Shown: one piece after another, positions 31,465-41,280 of the stretch | How positions within the stretch are numbered: the stretch's first letter is position 1 | How the letters are laid out: every line of letters begins with the position of its first letter | NCBI GenBank assembly: GCA_002409405.1 | Contig: DHNG01000044.1 | Location: 10,798-56,587 of the forward strand | Direction of reading: 5' to 3' | DNA from: Flavobacteriales bacterium UBA5422 | GTDB lineage: Bacteria > Bacteroidota > Bacteroidia > Flavobacteriales_D > Crocinitomicaceae | Length of the DNA stretch: 45,790 bases | Notes under the pieces: generated by a model | The model's database searches: none | The model's input: only the letters and a program-made list of their open reading frames with translations | Told to the model about the DNA's origin: nothing | Made by a program: the position numbers and the translations under genes

Positions 31465-32781
31465 TTAATCCTCAAAAATTAATTGAAACAACTGCTTCCG
31501 CTGCGCTTTCATTTCCAAAATTACTTCTTTGTTGTTCATCAACAGGAAAATATAGTTCAATTTGTAGGAAATATGCTGCATGTATTTGCTGAAACTGTAG
31601 GCGAAAAATCCCAGTATCGGCATCAAAATACAGTAAACGATCAGTACCCAGAATTCCGGTTGAAACAGCTTGTAGAACAACACTGCGAAAAAGGCGTAAT
31701 TAAGCGGGTAAATAATTAAACCGATCAGGATTGCAAGTGGTGCATAAAACTCCTTGCTTTTTGTAATTTTCGGAATAATAAAATCCGTGAACTTGAACGG
31801 AAAGACACTGTGAATTAACCCAAACAGGTACAGTGGAAATCCGATAATCAGCCCGATAAAGGAAGTAATGATCTGCCGGATAAACATAGAGGAACGCAAT
31901 CCCCGGTCAAGAAAATCATTCTTGATTTCCATTTTTTGTGTTTTCCAATTCAGATTCCATAGCAATTGCTGAATTTGCTCTACTTTTTTTGGTTTTTCAA
32001 GGGTAAGCTTTTCAATTCTGTCCCGGATTTTCTTCATAAATTCCACTTCCGCTTCCACGTCGGAAGCATTGTGTAAATACCTGGATTTTAACGCATCGCT
32101 CAATGCCGTAACCAATGCCTCCTGTTCCTTATTTTGTGTAGTAACCAGCACCCCTTCCAGTAATTTTCGAAATTCTTCCGTCAATTTTCTGGCAGCAGAA
32201 GACTGATTTTCTTTAAACTCTTCCAGGTAATGGGTCACTCCTATTCCTGCTCCGAAGTTAACCATAATGGAACTTCTGAATTTTTCCCCTTGGGTGTACA
32301 TCAGCCCGACAGGAACAACCTTCAGGTTCAATGTCCCATTCCCTCTGAGTTCCGATTCCAGTGCAATCCGCGCGGCCCCAGACTTTAGTTGCCTCAACAG
32401 CAATTCCATCTGGCTGTTTCCCTCCGGAAAAATAACCAGCGTTTTTCCTTCTGATAACAACCGGTAGCATTCTTCCAGGGTAGATGAATTGTCTACTCCC
32501 TGTGTTTTTGCTTCTGTGGCCCGGTTAACAGGAATCATATTCAACGACCGCAAGATTCTCATTTTTAACTTATTGTTGAAAAATGTTGCTTTGGTCATGT
32601 AATAGATCGGGCGGGGAGAAATGATACCAAGCAACAATGCATCCACCAATGTGTTGGGATGATTGGCGATGATGATCATTGGTCCTGAATGATCCAGGTA
32701 ATGCTTATTTCTTACTTTAATCTCTGAATAGTAAAGATTGATCCCAATACGCATTAATACTTTAAGGATGCGATACAGCAT
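31465..32781 (-). CDS. Lysophospholipid acyltransferase family protein (PlsC-like)
   Basis: 438 aa. An acyltransferase domain lies in about 20-240. The catalytic motif is IANHPNTLVDAL: His41 and Asp47, one residue more than the textbook H-x4-D, a variant I recall in Bacteroidota homologues. The substrate-binding motif is FPEGNSQMELLL. The C-terminal third holds membrane segments (about 300-330 and 345-400), unlike short PlsC enzymes. It probably acylates a glycerol-phosphate-type lipid at the inner membrane. It follows the glycosyltransferase gene by 31 bp, so the two may be co-transcribed. Confidence 0.85.
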   Translation of the reverse strand: MLYRILKVLMRIGINLYYSEIKVRNKHYLDHSGPMIIIANHPNTLVDALLLGIISPRPIYYMTKATFFNNKLKMRILRSLNMIPVNRATEAKTQGVDNSSTLEECYRLLSEGKTLVIFPEGNSQMELLLRQLKSGAARIALESELRGNGTLNLKVVPVGLMYTQGEKFRSSIMVNFGAGIGVTHYLEEFKENQSSAARKLTEEFRKLLEGVLVTTQNKEQEALVTALSDALKSRYLHNASDVEAEVEFMKKIRDRIEKLTLEKPKKVEQIQQLLWNLNWKTQKMEIKNDFLDRGLRSSMFIRQIITSFIGLIIGFPLYLFGLIHSVFPFKFTDFIIPKITKSKEFYAPLAILIGLIIYPLNYAFFAVLFYKLFQPEFWVLIVYCILMPILGFFAYSFSKYMQHISYKLNYIFLLMNNKEVILEMKAQRKQLFQLIFED

Positions 32782-32812
32782 ATATTGATTTTAATTTCTT
32801 CAAATTTTTTCG

Positions 32813-34699
32813 CTACTTCAGTTTTATTTGACCCTTTCTGTTTCCCAGGGAGTCAATCAAATATCCTTGTGGTTCAATTGTATTATTTTTCCAGTATGAT
32901 TCAATGATTTGTTTTTTATCCGGAGACGTGATGATGAACTTTCCTTCACGTTTTCCTTTTATCCAGAAACCTTCCGATAATTGTCCGTTTTCCATATAAA
33001 ATCGTCCTTTTCCTTCAATGGTATCATTTACCCAAGTTCCCACAAATTTCGAGCCATTTGCATAGACATAGCTTCCTTCCCCTTGTTTTAATCCTTTTTC
33101 ATAATGACCAAAGTACCCAAAATCCCTGTGGTACTTATACAACCACGCTCCATCCTGTGTTTTTACTTTGTTTCCTTTTGCATCAACAGCATCCCTTGAT
33201 CCCAATGAGTACAATAATTCAAAACGGTCCGGCTCTTTCAAAAGCAAGGGGTAAAGGTACTTTCCTGTTTGACTGAATCCAAGCTGTTCAAAAACAACAT
33301 GTGTTACCTTATTTTCTTCGAAGTCTTGTTTGAGTGTGTCCAGATCGTCTGTATAAGGGAATGTTTTTGTCTTTGTATCTGCAATAAAATAAAACAATTC
33401 CGGTTTTCTGGATACAACAACATCTGTTCGCTTCAGTTTTTCTTTTGACCATTCTGCAACGGACAAGAAATTTGTCCAGTTCGGTGCATGTTTTGCTTCT
33501 GCCTTCTGGTGCAGCAATTTAATTGTAGGATAATTAAACAGGAGGTACGGAATCACCAGTAAAGGATAAATTTTTCCGGATTGTACAAATTCGTTTTTCA
33601 GTACAATTCCCAGCACCCCTTTCATCCCAACAAAGAAGACAATTAAAATAAGGGGAGCAAGCGGAAGGATAAACCGGATTCCAAACCAGACATCAGGCCA
33701 TAAGAGAAAGATTAAAAAATTGGCCCCGAAAAACGATAACAGCAACCATTTGTATTTTTTGATCTGCCAGATTCCAAGCAAGGAAAACGTGATTACAAAA
33801 ATTCCCAAAAACCATTGCAATCCACTGGCAGGAAGCGGGTCTCCTGTTTTAGGATCGTTGTAGGCAGTTGGTTTAACAGGAAACAAAAGGCTGGGTATTT
33901 CTTTAGAGATATAGCGAACCGTATTATTCTTAATCCGCGTTCCCCAATCAGCAAGTTTCATATCTTCTCCATCCTCTTCGTACGGGTTCACTTTAAAGAG
34001 TTGCTTCACATAGGAGCTTCCTCCCAGAGATGAACTTCTGATCTGCCAGGGAAGATACCCCAGGATAAAACAGAGTGTTAAGATCCCGGCAACCTTATAC
34101 TGTTTATTGATCAACAAATAAAAAGCAAATGCTCCCAGTACAGCAATTCCCTGTGTACGGATATATACAACGGCAATTACTCCAAAAACAGTAAGCAAAA
34201 AAGACCACGATTTAAGTCGATAGCCTGTATCTGCAAATTTCACAAATGCGAGCAACGTCAATAAAAGAAAAAACACAAATGGTACTTCCGACATGGTAAT
34301 GCTTGCATATTCCAGCAAATGCATATTCATAAGCACAGCAAGTGCAACCAAGCCTGAAAAAATGCGGTTCTCTGTAAATCGAAATGAAAGAAGAAAGGTA
34401 ATAATTACACTCCCCAGCAAAAATAAACCACTTACAATTTTTAATCCCTTCAAGGATGTCACTCCCAGCTTAATTGCTACAGCCAGAATAAAAGGATACC
34501 CCGGAGGATAATGATTGGTCGGAAGTGGAATCGGGCTGTTAGACGAAACGTATTTAAATCCGGATGCAATTCCTTGTGCAAGCGAGTAATAAGTGGCGTT
34601 ATCCCCTCCTAAAAATAGCTTCGCATTAAAAACGTATGGATAAATAAGAATAAAAACAAATGATAGTGTGATAAAATAGAACCAGTTGTATTTTAACAT
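32813..34699 (-). CDS. GT39/ArnT-like membrane glycosyltransferase with C-terminal MORN repeats
   Basis: 628 aa. The first 400 residues carry about ten transmembrane helices of the ArnT/dolichyl-phosphate-mannose transferase (PMT_2/GT39) kind. LFLGGDNATYYSLAQGI supplies the catalytic-loop Asp, and HYPPGYPFILA follows. Residues about 405-510 are an extracytoplasmic region. Residues about 535-610 are MORN repeats (YGYFGHYEKGLKQGEGSYVY-like units, GTWVNDTIEGKGRFYMENG, GFWIKGKREGKFII). It should transfer a lipid-linked sugar on the periplasmic face. The MORN tail is unusual for this family. It begins the acyltransferase transcript unit. Confidence 0.82.
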   Translation of the reverse strand: MLKYNWFYFITLSFVFILIYPYVFNAKLFLGGDNATYYSLAQGIASGFKYVSSNSPIPLPTNHYPPGYPFILAVAIKLGVTSLKGLKIVSGLFLLGSVIITFLLSFRFTENRIFSGLVALAVLMNMHLLEYASITMSEVPFVFFLLLTLLAFVKFADTGYRLKSWSFLLTVFGVIAVVYIRTQGIAVLGAFAFYLLINKQYKVAGILTLCFILGYLPWQIRSSSLGGSSYVKQLFKVNPYEEDGEDMKLADWGTRIKNNTVRYISKEIPSLLFPVKPTAYNDPKTGDPLPASGLQWFLGIFVITFSLLGIWQIKKYKWLLLSFFGANFLIFLLWPDVWFGIRFILPLAPLILIVFFVGMKGVLGIVLKNEFVQSGKIYPLLVIPYLLFNYPTIKLLHQKAEAKHAPNWTNFLSVAEWSKEKLKRTDVVVSRKPELFYFIADTKTKTFPYTDDLDTLKQDFEENKVTHVVFEQLGFSQTGKYLYPLLLKEPDRFELLYSLGSRDAVDAKGNKVKTQDGAWLYKYHRDFGYFGHYEKGLKQGEGSYVYANGSKFVGTWVNDTIEGKGRFYMENGQLSEGFWIKGKREGKFIITSPDKKQIIESYWKNNTIEPQGYLIDSLGNRKGQIKLK

Positions 34700-34784
34700 A
34701 ACAGTAGAATTTATTTACAGAGATCTGATCATAAAAATCGATCTCACTTTGAGCAAAAATACTTAAAAATTGATTTTGAAAGGC

Positions 34785-34792
34785 TACCTTTG
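34785..34792 (+). promoter_or_regulatory. -7 element for the giant T9SS protein
   Basis: TACCTTTG about 60 bp before the start codon. No well-spaced TTG. Confidence 0.45.
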
Positions 34793-34851
34793 AATAAATT
34801 ATAAGTCTTAGTTATACTAAGGTATATGATTAAACGTTAAGGTTATTGATT

Positions 34852-37800
34852 GTGTTGAAAAAGCGAAACATACAACGGTTGTTAATAATACTTGTGATTT
34901 TTCTTTCGGGAGTTCACGCGAAGGCTTCTCACATTATGGGAGGAAGCATCAGCTATGAATGTTTAGGAAACGGCGACTATGTGTTTCAACTGGTATTTTA
35001 CCGCGATTGCAATGGTGCTCAGGTCAATACAAATTCACAGACAATCCGGGTGTGGAATCACACTTCGCTCACATCCATTACGGTTCCGTACGTGTCCACC
35101 GAAGACATTTCACCACAGGGAATGCAGGTCGCGAACATTCAGTGTTTCAACTGTACAACTCCCAACGGAAATATCGGAATCGGATCAATTGAACGGATCA
35201 CTTACCGAAGCAACCCGGTGAATATTTCCGGTATTCCGCCGGCACAAGGCTGGGTCTTTACTTTTGATGATTTTTCCCGAAACGGAAACATTACAAACCT
35301 GCAAAATCCATTGAATTACGGCATCACACTAACGGCAAAAATTTTTAATGTCAACGCAGCCAACAATACCTGTCACGATAATTCTCCTCAATTCCTGCAA
35401 AATCCGCATTTTGTGAGTTGTGCAGGAAAACCATTCAAATTGAATTTAAACCCCGTAGATCCGGATTTGGATTCCATTGCGATCTCATTTGATCAACCGT
35501 TAAACAACCTCAATAATGCACCGTATTCAGAAGGTGTAAATCCTGCTCCGGTTCCATTTGTTTCCGGTTTTTCTGCCGCAAATCCGACTCCTTCTTCCCT
35601 CATGGCTTTGGGAAGTCAAAGTGCGCAGATCAATCCTTCTTCCGGTGAAATTACATTTTTAAGTACCATCAGCGGGAATTTTAATGTGAAGATAAAAGTT
35701 ACTTCCTTCCGGGGAGGACAACGTATCTCCGAAGTTGTGCACGAAATGCAGCTTATTGTCACCAATTGCACGGGAAATAATAATCCACCGGTGGTAACGC
35801 CTCCTTTTTCAGGTTCTTTTGAAACAACCGTCATGGCCGGAGACCTTGTTAATTTCAATCTACAGGCAACCGATGTGGAAATGCTGCAGGATGGAACACC
35901 TCAGACGAACTCCATTCTGCCAACCGGGTTGTTGTTCGGACCCAATCCTACGGTAAATGCAGGATGTCTCATTCCTCCTTGCCCGACTGTAAGTACTGCT
36001 CCTCCCATCACAGGAACACATGGCGCCAATACGACCTTCAACTGGCAGACAGCTTGCACGCACCTGGTTGATGCGAATGGAAATGAATTGGATATGGTTC
36101 CCTATCAGTTTGTTTTCCGCGTACAGGATGATTATTGCCCGATCCCGGAAGTGATCTACGAAACGGTTACGATTAATGTTGTCAATCCGGGTGTCATTCA
36201 GGCTCCTGACATCACTTGCATACAAGGAAACGGAACGGGAAATTTCACCATCAACTGGACACCGGTTACGGATCCGAACAGTACCTTTATAGAATATCAG
36301 ATATATACGGTTCAAAACGGGTTAATTGCTTCCATTCCCACCATCGGAACGGCCAGTTACACACACACGGGAGTAACCACAGATTTGGATTACTTCATAC
36401 GTGTCGTTTCAGGATGTAATGGTCTCGCTGTCAGGAATTCAGACACCATTTCCAACGTATACCTCAACCTGAGCAATCTCAACGCGGGAATTGCAGTACT
36501 GGACTGGAATGCACCGACCACTCCGGCTCAACCTTCCATGGGCAGTTATTTTTACATTCACCGGGAATATCCTGCGGGGGTATGGACGATCATTGATTCT
36601 GTACCTTACAATACAACTTATTACGAAGAAGTAATCGACATTTGCAACGCATTCCTGAACTACCAGGTTTCGTTGAACAATACACCATGTAATTACACAT
36701 CACAAATCAACGGAGCTGTCTTTACAGATCAGACTCCTCCGGATATCCCGGTCATTGTTAACGTTACCATTGATACATTGACCAATGAAACAAGCATCAC
36801 ATGGAACCAGGTTCCGCAACCGGATACCTATGGGTACATTGTTTACATGCAGGATCCGCAAACTGGTTTTTTAATTGAACTGGATACCATTTACGGACAA
36901 AGCAATACAACATACACGTACCTGGAACCTTATATGAACGGTTCGGTAACGTATACCGTTGCAGCATTTGATTCGTGTCCGTCTCCAACAGGTGCACCAT
37001 TTAATCTGTCGGCACGGGATCCCAACTTTCACACAACCATCTTCCTGGAAACACAGCTTTCAGTCTGTGACGGAAATGTGGAATTGAGTTGGAATCCATA
37101 CGGAGGATGGGCGACCACATCATATGATATTTTCATAAAAACAGGAACTTCTGATTGGCAACTTGCACATTCAACCGGTGGGACTTCCTATTCATTTATC
37201 GGTGATGACCTGCAAAATTATATGATTGCGATACGCGCTAACAAAGGAGATGGTATCGTTTCTTTTTCCAATGTAGATTCGTTTACGGTTGTTCGCACAT
37301 TGCAGCCGGCATACAGTTATGTTCGTTTTGCATCTGTTCAGTCGGATGATCAGGCTGTACAGATTGAATACATCTATGATCCATCGGTGTCTATAACAAA
37401 AATTGCATTGCAACGATTGGGAAATGGTGTTTTTGAAACCATTCAAGAGGTCGTTTCTCCTGCATCTCCACATGTGTTTGTAGATGAAAATGTATATGTG
37501 GACGAACTCAGTTATACCTACCGGGTGATTTATTATGACAGCTGCGGAAACGAGGGGATTACCTCCAATATCGGGAAAACAATTTTATTAACAACGCAGA
37601 TCGACAATACAGCATTGATCTCTTATCTGAATTGGACACCTTATGCCCAATTCAACGGAAGTGTGTTGGGTTACAACCTGTACCGCTCGACGGATGATAT
37701 GAACAACTTTGCCTACATCACAACATTGGCTCCTGACATTCTCAGTTATGAAGATAATGTATATGATGTTCTTACGGAAGGGAAAATCTGTTACCGCGTT

Positions 37801-38154
37801 GAAGCATTAGAAGCTCCGAATGTTTTCAATAATCCGCTCTCCAGCTACTCCAATACTTCATGCGTATTGGTTGAACCATTGATTTATATTCCGAATGCGT
37901 TTTACCCGGCCGGAATCAATTCTATTTTTATTCCTGTATTGAGAAATTACGACGTAGAGTCCTATCGCATGACTGTTTTTGACCGTTGGGGGGAAGTCGT
38001 TTTCCAAACGTCGAATCCGCTTGAGGGTTGGAACGGGAGAATCGGGAATGTGGGTGCAGAAGCTGAAACGGCAACCTATGTTTACATGGTTGAACTCAAC
38101 AACGGCTTCGGTGAGCAAGTCAGAACCAGGGGGCATGTCACACTTTTGCGCTAA
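34852..38154 (+). CDS. Giant T9SS cargo / gliding-motility-associated C-terminal protein
   Basis: About 1,100 aa. Signal peptide around KRNIQRLLIILVIFLSGVHA, then the SHIMGGSISYECLGNGDY start typical of Bacteroidota surface proteins, and Ig/fibronectin-like beta modules throughout (about 320-950). The protein ends in a gliding-motility-associated C-terminal (T9SS type B, CHU_C) domain (YIPNAFYPAGINSIF, DRWGEVVFQTSNPLEGWNG). It should be exported by the type IX system and attached to the surface as an adhesin or matrix protein. The signal peptide precedes the first in-frame ATG, so the start must be GTG at 34852 or a TTG at 34846/34855; I chose the GTG. Confidence 0.88.
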   Translation: MLKKRNIQRLLIILVIFLSGVHAKASHIMGGSISYECLGNGDYVFQLVFYRDCNGAQVNTNSQTIRVWNHTSLTSITVPYVSTEDISPQGMQVANIQCFNCTTPNGNIGIGSIERITYRSNPVNISGIPPAQGWVFTFDDFSRNGNITNLQNPLNYGITLTAKIFNVNAANNTCHDNSPQFLQNPHFVSCAGKPFKLNLNPVDPDLDSIAISFDQPLNNLNNAPYSEGVNPAPVPFVSGFSAANPTPSSLMALGSQSAQINPSSGEITFLSTISGNFNVKIKVTSFRGGQRISEVVHEMQLIVTNCTGNNNPPVVTPPFSGSFETTVMAGDLVNFNLQATDVEMLQDGTPQTNSILPTGLLFGPNPTVNAGCLIPPCPTVSTAPPITGTHGANTTFNWQTACTHLVDANGNELDMVPYQFVFRVQDDYCPIPEVIYETVTINVVNPGVIQAPDITCIQGNGTGNFTINWTPVTDPNSTFIEYQIYTVQNGLIASIPTIGTASYTHTGVTTDLDYFIRVVSGCNGLAVRNSDTISNVYLNLSNLNAGIAVLDWNAPTTPAQPSMGSYFYIHREYPAGVWTIIDSVPYNTTYYEEVIDICNAFLNYQVSLNNTPCNYTSQINGAVFTDQTPPDIPVIVNVTIDTLTNETSITWNQVPQPDTYGYIVYMQDPQTGFLIELDTIYGQSNTTYTYLEPYMNGSVTYTVAAFDSCPSPTGAPFNLSARDPNFHTTIFLETQLSVCDGNVELSWNPYGGWATTSYDIFIKTGTSDWQLAHSTGGTSYSFIGDDLQNYMIAIRANKGDGIVSFSNVDSFTVVRTLQPAYSYVRFASVQSDDQAVQIEYIYDPSVSITKIALQRLGNGVFETIQEVVSPASPHVFVDENVYVDELSYTYRVIYYDSCGNEGITSNIGKTILLTTQIDNTALISYLNWTPYAQFNGSVLGYNLYRSTDDMNNFAYITTLAPDILSYEDNVYDVLTEGKICYRVEALEAPNVFNNPLSSYSNTSCVLVEPLIYIPNAFYPAGINSIFIPVLRNYDVESYRMTVFDRWGEVVFQTSNPLEGWNGRIGNVGAEAETATYVYMVELNNGFGEQVRTRGHVTLLR

Positions 38155-38252
38155 TTTTCTTTCTTCCGGATGCATTTTAGGATTTGCAAAAATTGGAGAT
38201 TAGAGCGAAAAACAGCAACTTTGTCTTCAATCATTTTTTAAACACCATAATT

Positions 38253-38732
38253 GTGGCAGAGGCAACCATTCAACTATCGGGTACAAAAACCGAAAAATAC
38301 GAGCAGCTTTTACCCATCATCCAGGCATTGGTGAATGGAGAGGAAGATATGATTGCCAATCTGGCAAATGTATCTGCAGCGTTAAAACAAGGATTTGGTT
38401 TCTTTTGGGTCGGGTTTTACCTTGTAAAAGCTGACGAACTGGTGCTTGGTCCGTTCCAGGGGCCAATTGCCTGTACCCGCATTCAAAAAGGAAGAGGTGT
38501 TTGTGGTACTGCCTGGCAGGAACAAACAACGATTCTTGTTCCGAACGTGGATGAATTCCCGGGACATATTGCCTGTAGTTCTGATTCAAAAAGCGAAATC
38601 GTTGTTCCGTTGATGAAAGGTAACAACGTGATCGGCGTATTGGATGTCGATAGTGACCGACTCAATGATTTTGATGAAGTAGACAGCCTGTTTTTAACCA
38701 AGTTATGCACATGGCTCTCCGGTACTTTATAG
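38253..38732 (+). CDS. msrC: Free methionine-R-sulfoxide reductase (GAF-fold)
   Basis: 159 aa, a GAF-domain enzyme that reduces free methionine-R-sulfoxide. All three catalytic cysteines are present with the spacing known from the E. coli enzyme: Cys74 (GPIACTRI), Cys84 (GRGVCGTAWQ) and Cys108 (GHIACSSDSKSEIVVP). The family start aligns with the GTG at 38253; the upstream frame (38184) has no protein-like character. A near-consensus promoter (TTG, 20 bp, CAACTTTG) ends at 38223. The gene overlaps the next gene by 28 bp. Confidence 0.92.
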   Translation: MAEATIQLSGTKTEKYEQLLPIIQALVNGEEDMIANLANVSAALKQGFGFFWVGFYLVKADELVLGPFQGPIACTRIQKGRGVCGTAWQEQTTILVPNVDEFPGHIACSSDSKSEIVVPLMKGNNVIGVLDVDSDRLNDFDEVDSLFLTKLCTWLSGTL

Positions 38733-40258
38733 GTTTATTACTTCTGGCCTCCTGCGCACAGGTACAAACATTATCCGGTGGACCGGAAGATGGAAACGCT
38801 CCTGTTCCGTTGGGAATTGTTCCTGCAAATGAAACCGTGAATTTCTCCGGTAGGGCAATTGCACTTTCATTCGATGAATATGTAAAGCTGAACAACCCGA
38901 ATCAGACGATCAGTATGATGCCGAATGATGCAAAGATCATAGCAGAGTTGAAGGACAAAACACTGCTACTCTATTGGGAAGAGCAATTGCGGGACAACAC
39001 AACTTATTCTATCTTTCTCAATAAAACGGTGCGGGATATTACCGAATCCAACGATTCGATCATGCAGTTGGTCTTTTCTACAGGACCGTATATTGATTCG
39101 TTGAGTTATACAACGTATGTAGTAGACGCAAAAGACGGATTGCCCAGGAAAAATATGGTTGTCGGGTTGTTCGACCACCCGGATTCATTAAGACCTATTT
39201 ATTTTGCGCAAACCGATAATACAGGAAAAGCGAAATTGAATTATCTGAAAAAAGGGTCTTATTACCTAAGGGCCTTTGAAGATGTCTCGAAGCAAGGGAA
39301 AATAGGAAAGACAGACGCCGTTGCATTCAAAGAATTATTTGTGCGACCGGACACCAATTTTGTAGACACATTGCCGATGCGCATGTTCTCACCGTTGCCG
39401 AAACCGGACGTAACAACTTTTAGATATGAAGCTCCCGGAACCTTTATTGTAGGAGCAAACAGATCGTTGAAAAATGCGGAAATCAAATTGAATGGAAATG
39501 AAATTCCGCAAAATCAAATCAAATTTATCGAAAAAGATAGTTTATTACTCGTCGTTCGACCGGGAGAAGAAAACCCGATGGTGCTATCTGTTACCACCGA
39601 CGAATGGACGGATACCGTCCGTACACGCATCCCTCCGATCCGGACAAAAGTGCAACGAATTGATCAGTTAAAAGCGGATTATTTTCCTGGTCAACCGATT
39701 GTATTTACTGTAAAAGATGTGATTGACGGAGTAGATACATCCAAAATATCGATTGTCAATCTGAAGGACTCTTCTGTACTGACAAATTATTCATACGAAG
39801 TGATGTCTTCCAACGAATTGCATCTAACCATTCCCGATTTTGAAGGAGAAAAACTGAAAATCAGTATGCAGCCGGGAGCTATCAAAGCATCGGAAGGCTG
39901 GACCTTTTCAGCATATGAGCAGATCTTTAGCAAGCGGAATAGTAAAGAATTTGGTATTCTGAATGTTAAAATCGATGGTTATTCCGAACCGCTTGTCGTA
40001 GAAATGTTGTTTAAGAATGCTGTATTAAACCGAAGAATCGTAACGGAAAGCACTACACTGCGTTTTGAACAATTGGAACCCGGAGAATATACATTCCGGA
40101 TTATTGCAGATAGCAATGGCAATGGGCAATGGGATACCGGAAATTTTGAAGAAAAGATACAACCAGAGGAAATTCATCTCTTCTCGACTCCTTCAAAAGT
40201 ACGCGCAAACTGGGAAATAGAGGTCGAATTGGTTCCACTGAGTGCTATTGAGAAATAA
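38705..40258 (+). CDS. Ig-like (Big_5) domain lipoprotein
   Basis: 517 aa. The signal peptide ends in the lipobox LLASC. It contains an Ig-like Big_5-type domain (about 25-120: GGPEDGNAPVPLGIVPANE, IALSFDEYVKLNN, LRDNTTYSIFLN). A carboxypeptidase-regulatory-like beta module lies near 130-190, and further beta-rich domains extend to the C-terminus (ADSNGNGQWDTGNF, a possible calcium-binding loop). Envelope lipoprotein of unknown function. The start may be 38705 or the second ATG at 38711. The gene overlaps msrC, so both should be co-transcribed. Confidence 0.86.
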   Translation: MHMALRYFIGLLLLASCAQVQTLSGGPEDGNAPVPLGIVPANETVNFSGRAIALSFDEYVKLNNPNQTISMMPNDAKIIAELKDKTLLLYWEEQLRDNTTYSIFLNKTVRDITESNDSIMQLVFSTGPYIDSLSYTTYVVDAKDGLPRKNMVVGLFDHPDSLRPIYFAQTDNTGKAKLNYLKKGSYYLRAFEDVSKQGKIGKTDAVAFKELFVRPDTNFVDTLPMRMFSPLPKPDVTTFRYEAPGTFIVGANRSLKNAEIKLNGNEIPQNQIKFIEKDSLLLVVRPGEENPMVLSVTTDEWTDTVRTRIPPIRTKVQRIDQLKADYFPGQPIVFTVKDVIDGVDTSKISIVNLKDSSVLTNYSYEVMSSNELHLTIPDFEGEKLKISMQPGAIKASEGWTFSAYEQIFSKRNSKEFGILNVKIDGYSEPLVVEMLFKNAVLNRRIVTESTTLRFEQLEPGEYTFRIIADSNGNGQWDTGNFEEKIQPEEIHLFSTPSKVRANWEIEVELVPLSAIEK

Positions 40259-40263
40259 GAAGG

Positions 40264-41280
40264 TTATTCACAAATTCTCCCTTTACTGTTCCCTTCGGCA
40301 TGTTGGTGATCCAGTTCTTCCAATTCTTTTAACAATTCCGTGCTGACGGGTTTTCCTCGCAATTTTTCCAAATCCGGCTGACCTGCATCCACCCATGCTG
40401 TGTACCAGATCGATCCGACCGAAATAATTGCCTGTCTCAGACGTCGTTCCACCATTCCGTTCATCTGTGCATGATAGGCCTGAGAAAACTCATAGGAATA
40501 TACTTTTGTGGTAACACGTCCCCGTTGTTCATAGCTGTATTTTTTATCGGAATCGAAGGTTTGAGTCAATTCCCGTTCTATACTTAAAACGGAGTCCAGT
40601 GCTCTATGCGATTCCATCACTGCTTCCCAGGCAAAATCCAGCGGTTTTTCAATGTACTTTGCCTTTCCGATAAAATAGTCATAGCTATCCGCATTAATTT
40701 CTACCAGCCGGCTTTCCCACAAACCGTGAATTCCTTTCTGGTTGGTCATTTGTCCGTTGTAATTTTCGGTTGTATGCAGCGGAACATGTGCATCGCCGAC
40801 GTAGTGACCGATATCTGCACTGTACAATAGGATCTTATCGACGTCTCCGGCTTCAAATGCTTTCTGGAGACGGTATTTCATCACGACAATGTGCCAGGGA
40901 ACAATTCCATACGCCTGTAGTGTATCTTCTGTGTATTTTGCAATCGCATCCTCCCATCTTTTTGGCATGGCCTCATTGGGATCTTCCCCCGGTTGATAGT
41001 AGTGATCCAGATCAATGTAGTGACGTTGTGCTTCTCCTTCGACAGCATACCTTCTTTTATCCGGGTTAACGGCATTTTCGGTTACGTACTCAATGTGTTC
41101 TTTGTAAAAGCCAAACATTTGGGGAGGCAATGTAAATACCGCCATCCGGTTGATACGTTTATGTCCGTAAAATCCCCAATGAGAACTGTATACCTCCTCT
41201 GTCTTGTTGTTTGAAAGAGAAAGCAGCAATAACGAAGTTACAGCAATCAGATAGTATTTATAGTTTAACCAGTTTACCAT
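40264..41280 (-). CDS. Zinc-dependent phospholipase C / S1-P1 nuclease-fold protein
   Basis: 338 aa with an N-terminal hydrophobic segment (YYLIAVTSLLLLSLSN). The zinc ligands of the phospholipase C/S1-P1 fold are visible: the Trp-rich start HWGFYGHKRIN, AQRHYIDLDHY, the GHYVGDAHVPLHTTENYNGQ core and HGLWESRL. It should hydrolyse phosphoester bonds outside the cytoplasm; lipid or nucleic-acid substrates cannot be told apart here. The gene begins inside the 3' end of comB (23-bp overlap), so it is translationally linked to it. It converges on the Ig-like lipoprotein gene with a 5-bp gap. Confidence 0.88.
   Translation of the reverse strand: MVNWLNYKYYLIAVTSLLLLSLSNNKTEEVYSSHWGFYGHKRINRMAVFTLPPQMFGFYKEHIEYVTENAVNPDKRRYAVEGEAQRHYIDLDHYYQPGEDPNEAMPKRWEDAIAKYTEDTLQAYGIVPWHIVVMKYRLQKAFEAGDVDKILLYSADIGHYVGDAHVPLHTTENYNGQMTNQKGIHGLWESRLVEINADSYDYFIGKAKYIEKPLDFAWEAVMESHRALDSVLSIERELTQTFDSDKKYSYEQRGRVTTKVYSYEFSQAYHAQMNGMVERRLRQAIISVGSIWYTAWVDAGQPDLEKLRGKPVSTELLKELEELDHQHAEGNSKGRICE

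Noticed and set aside
34700..34745. GAGATC/GATCTC inverted repeat as a regulatory hairpin before the giant T9SS gene
   Set aside because: Only six base pairs with a 14-nt loop and no T-run; weak and likely by chance.
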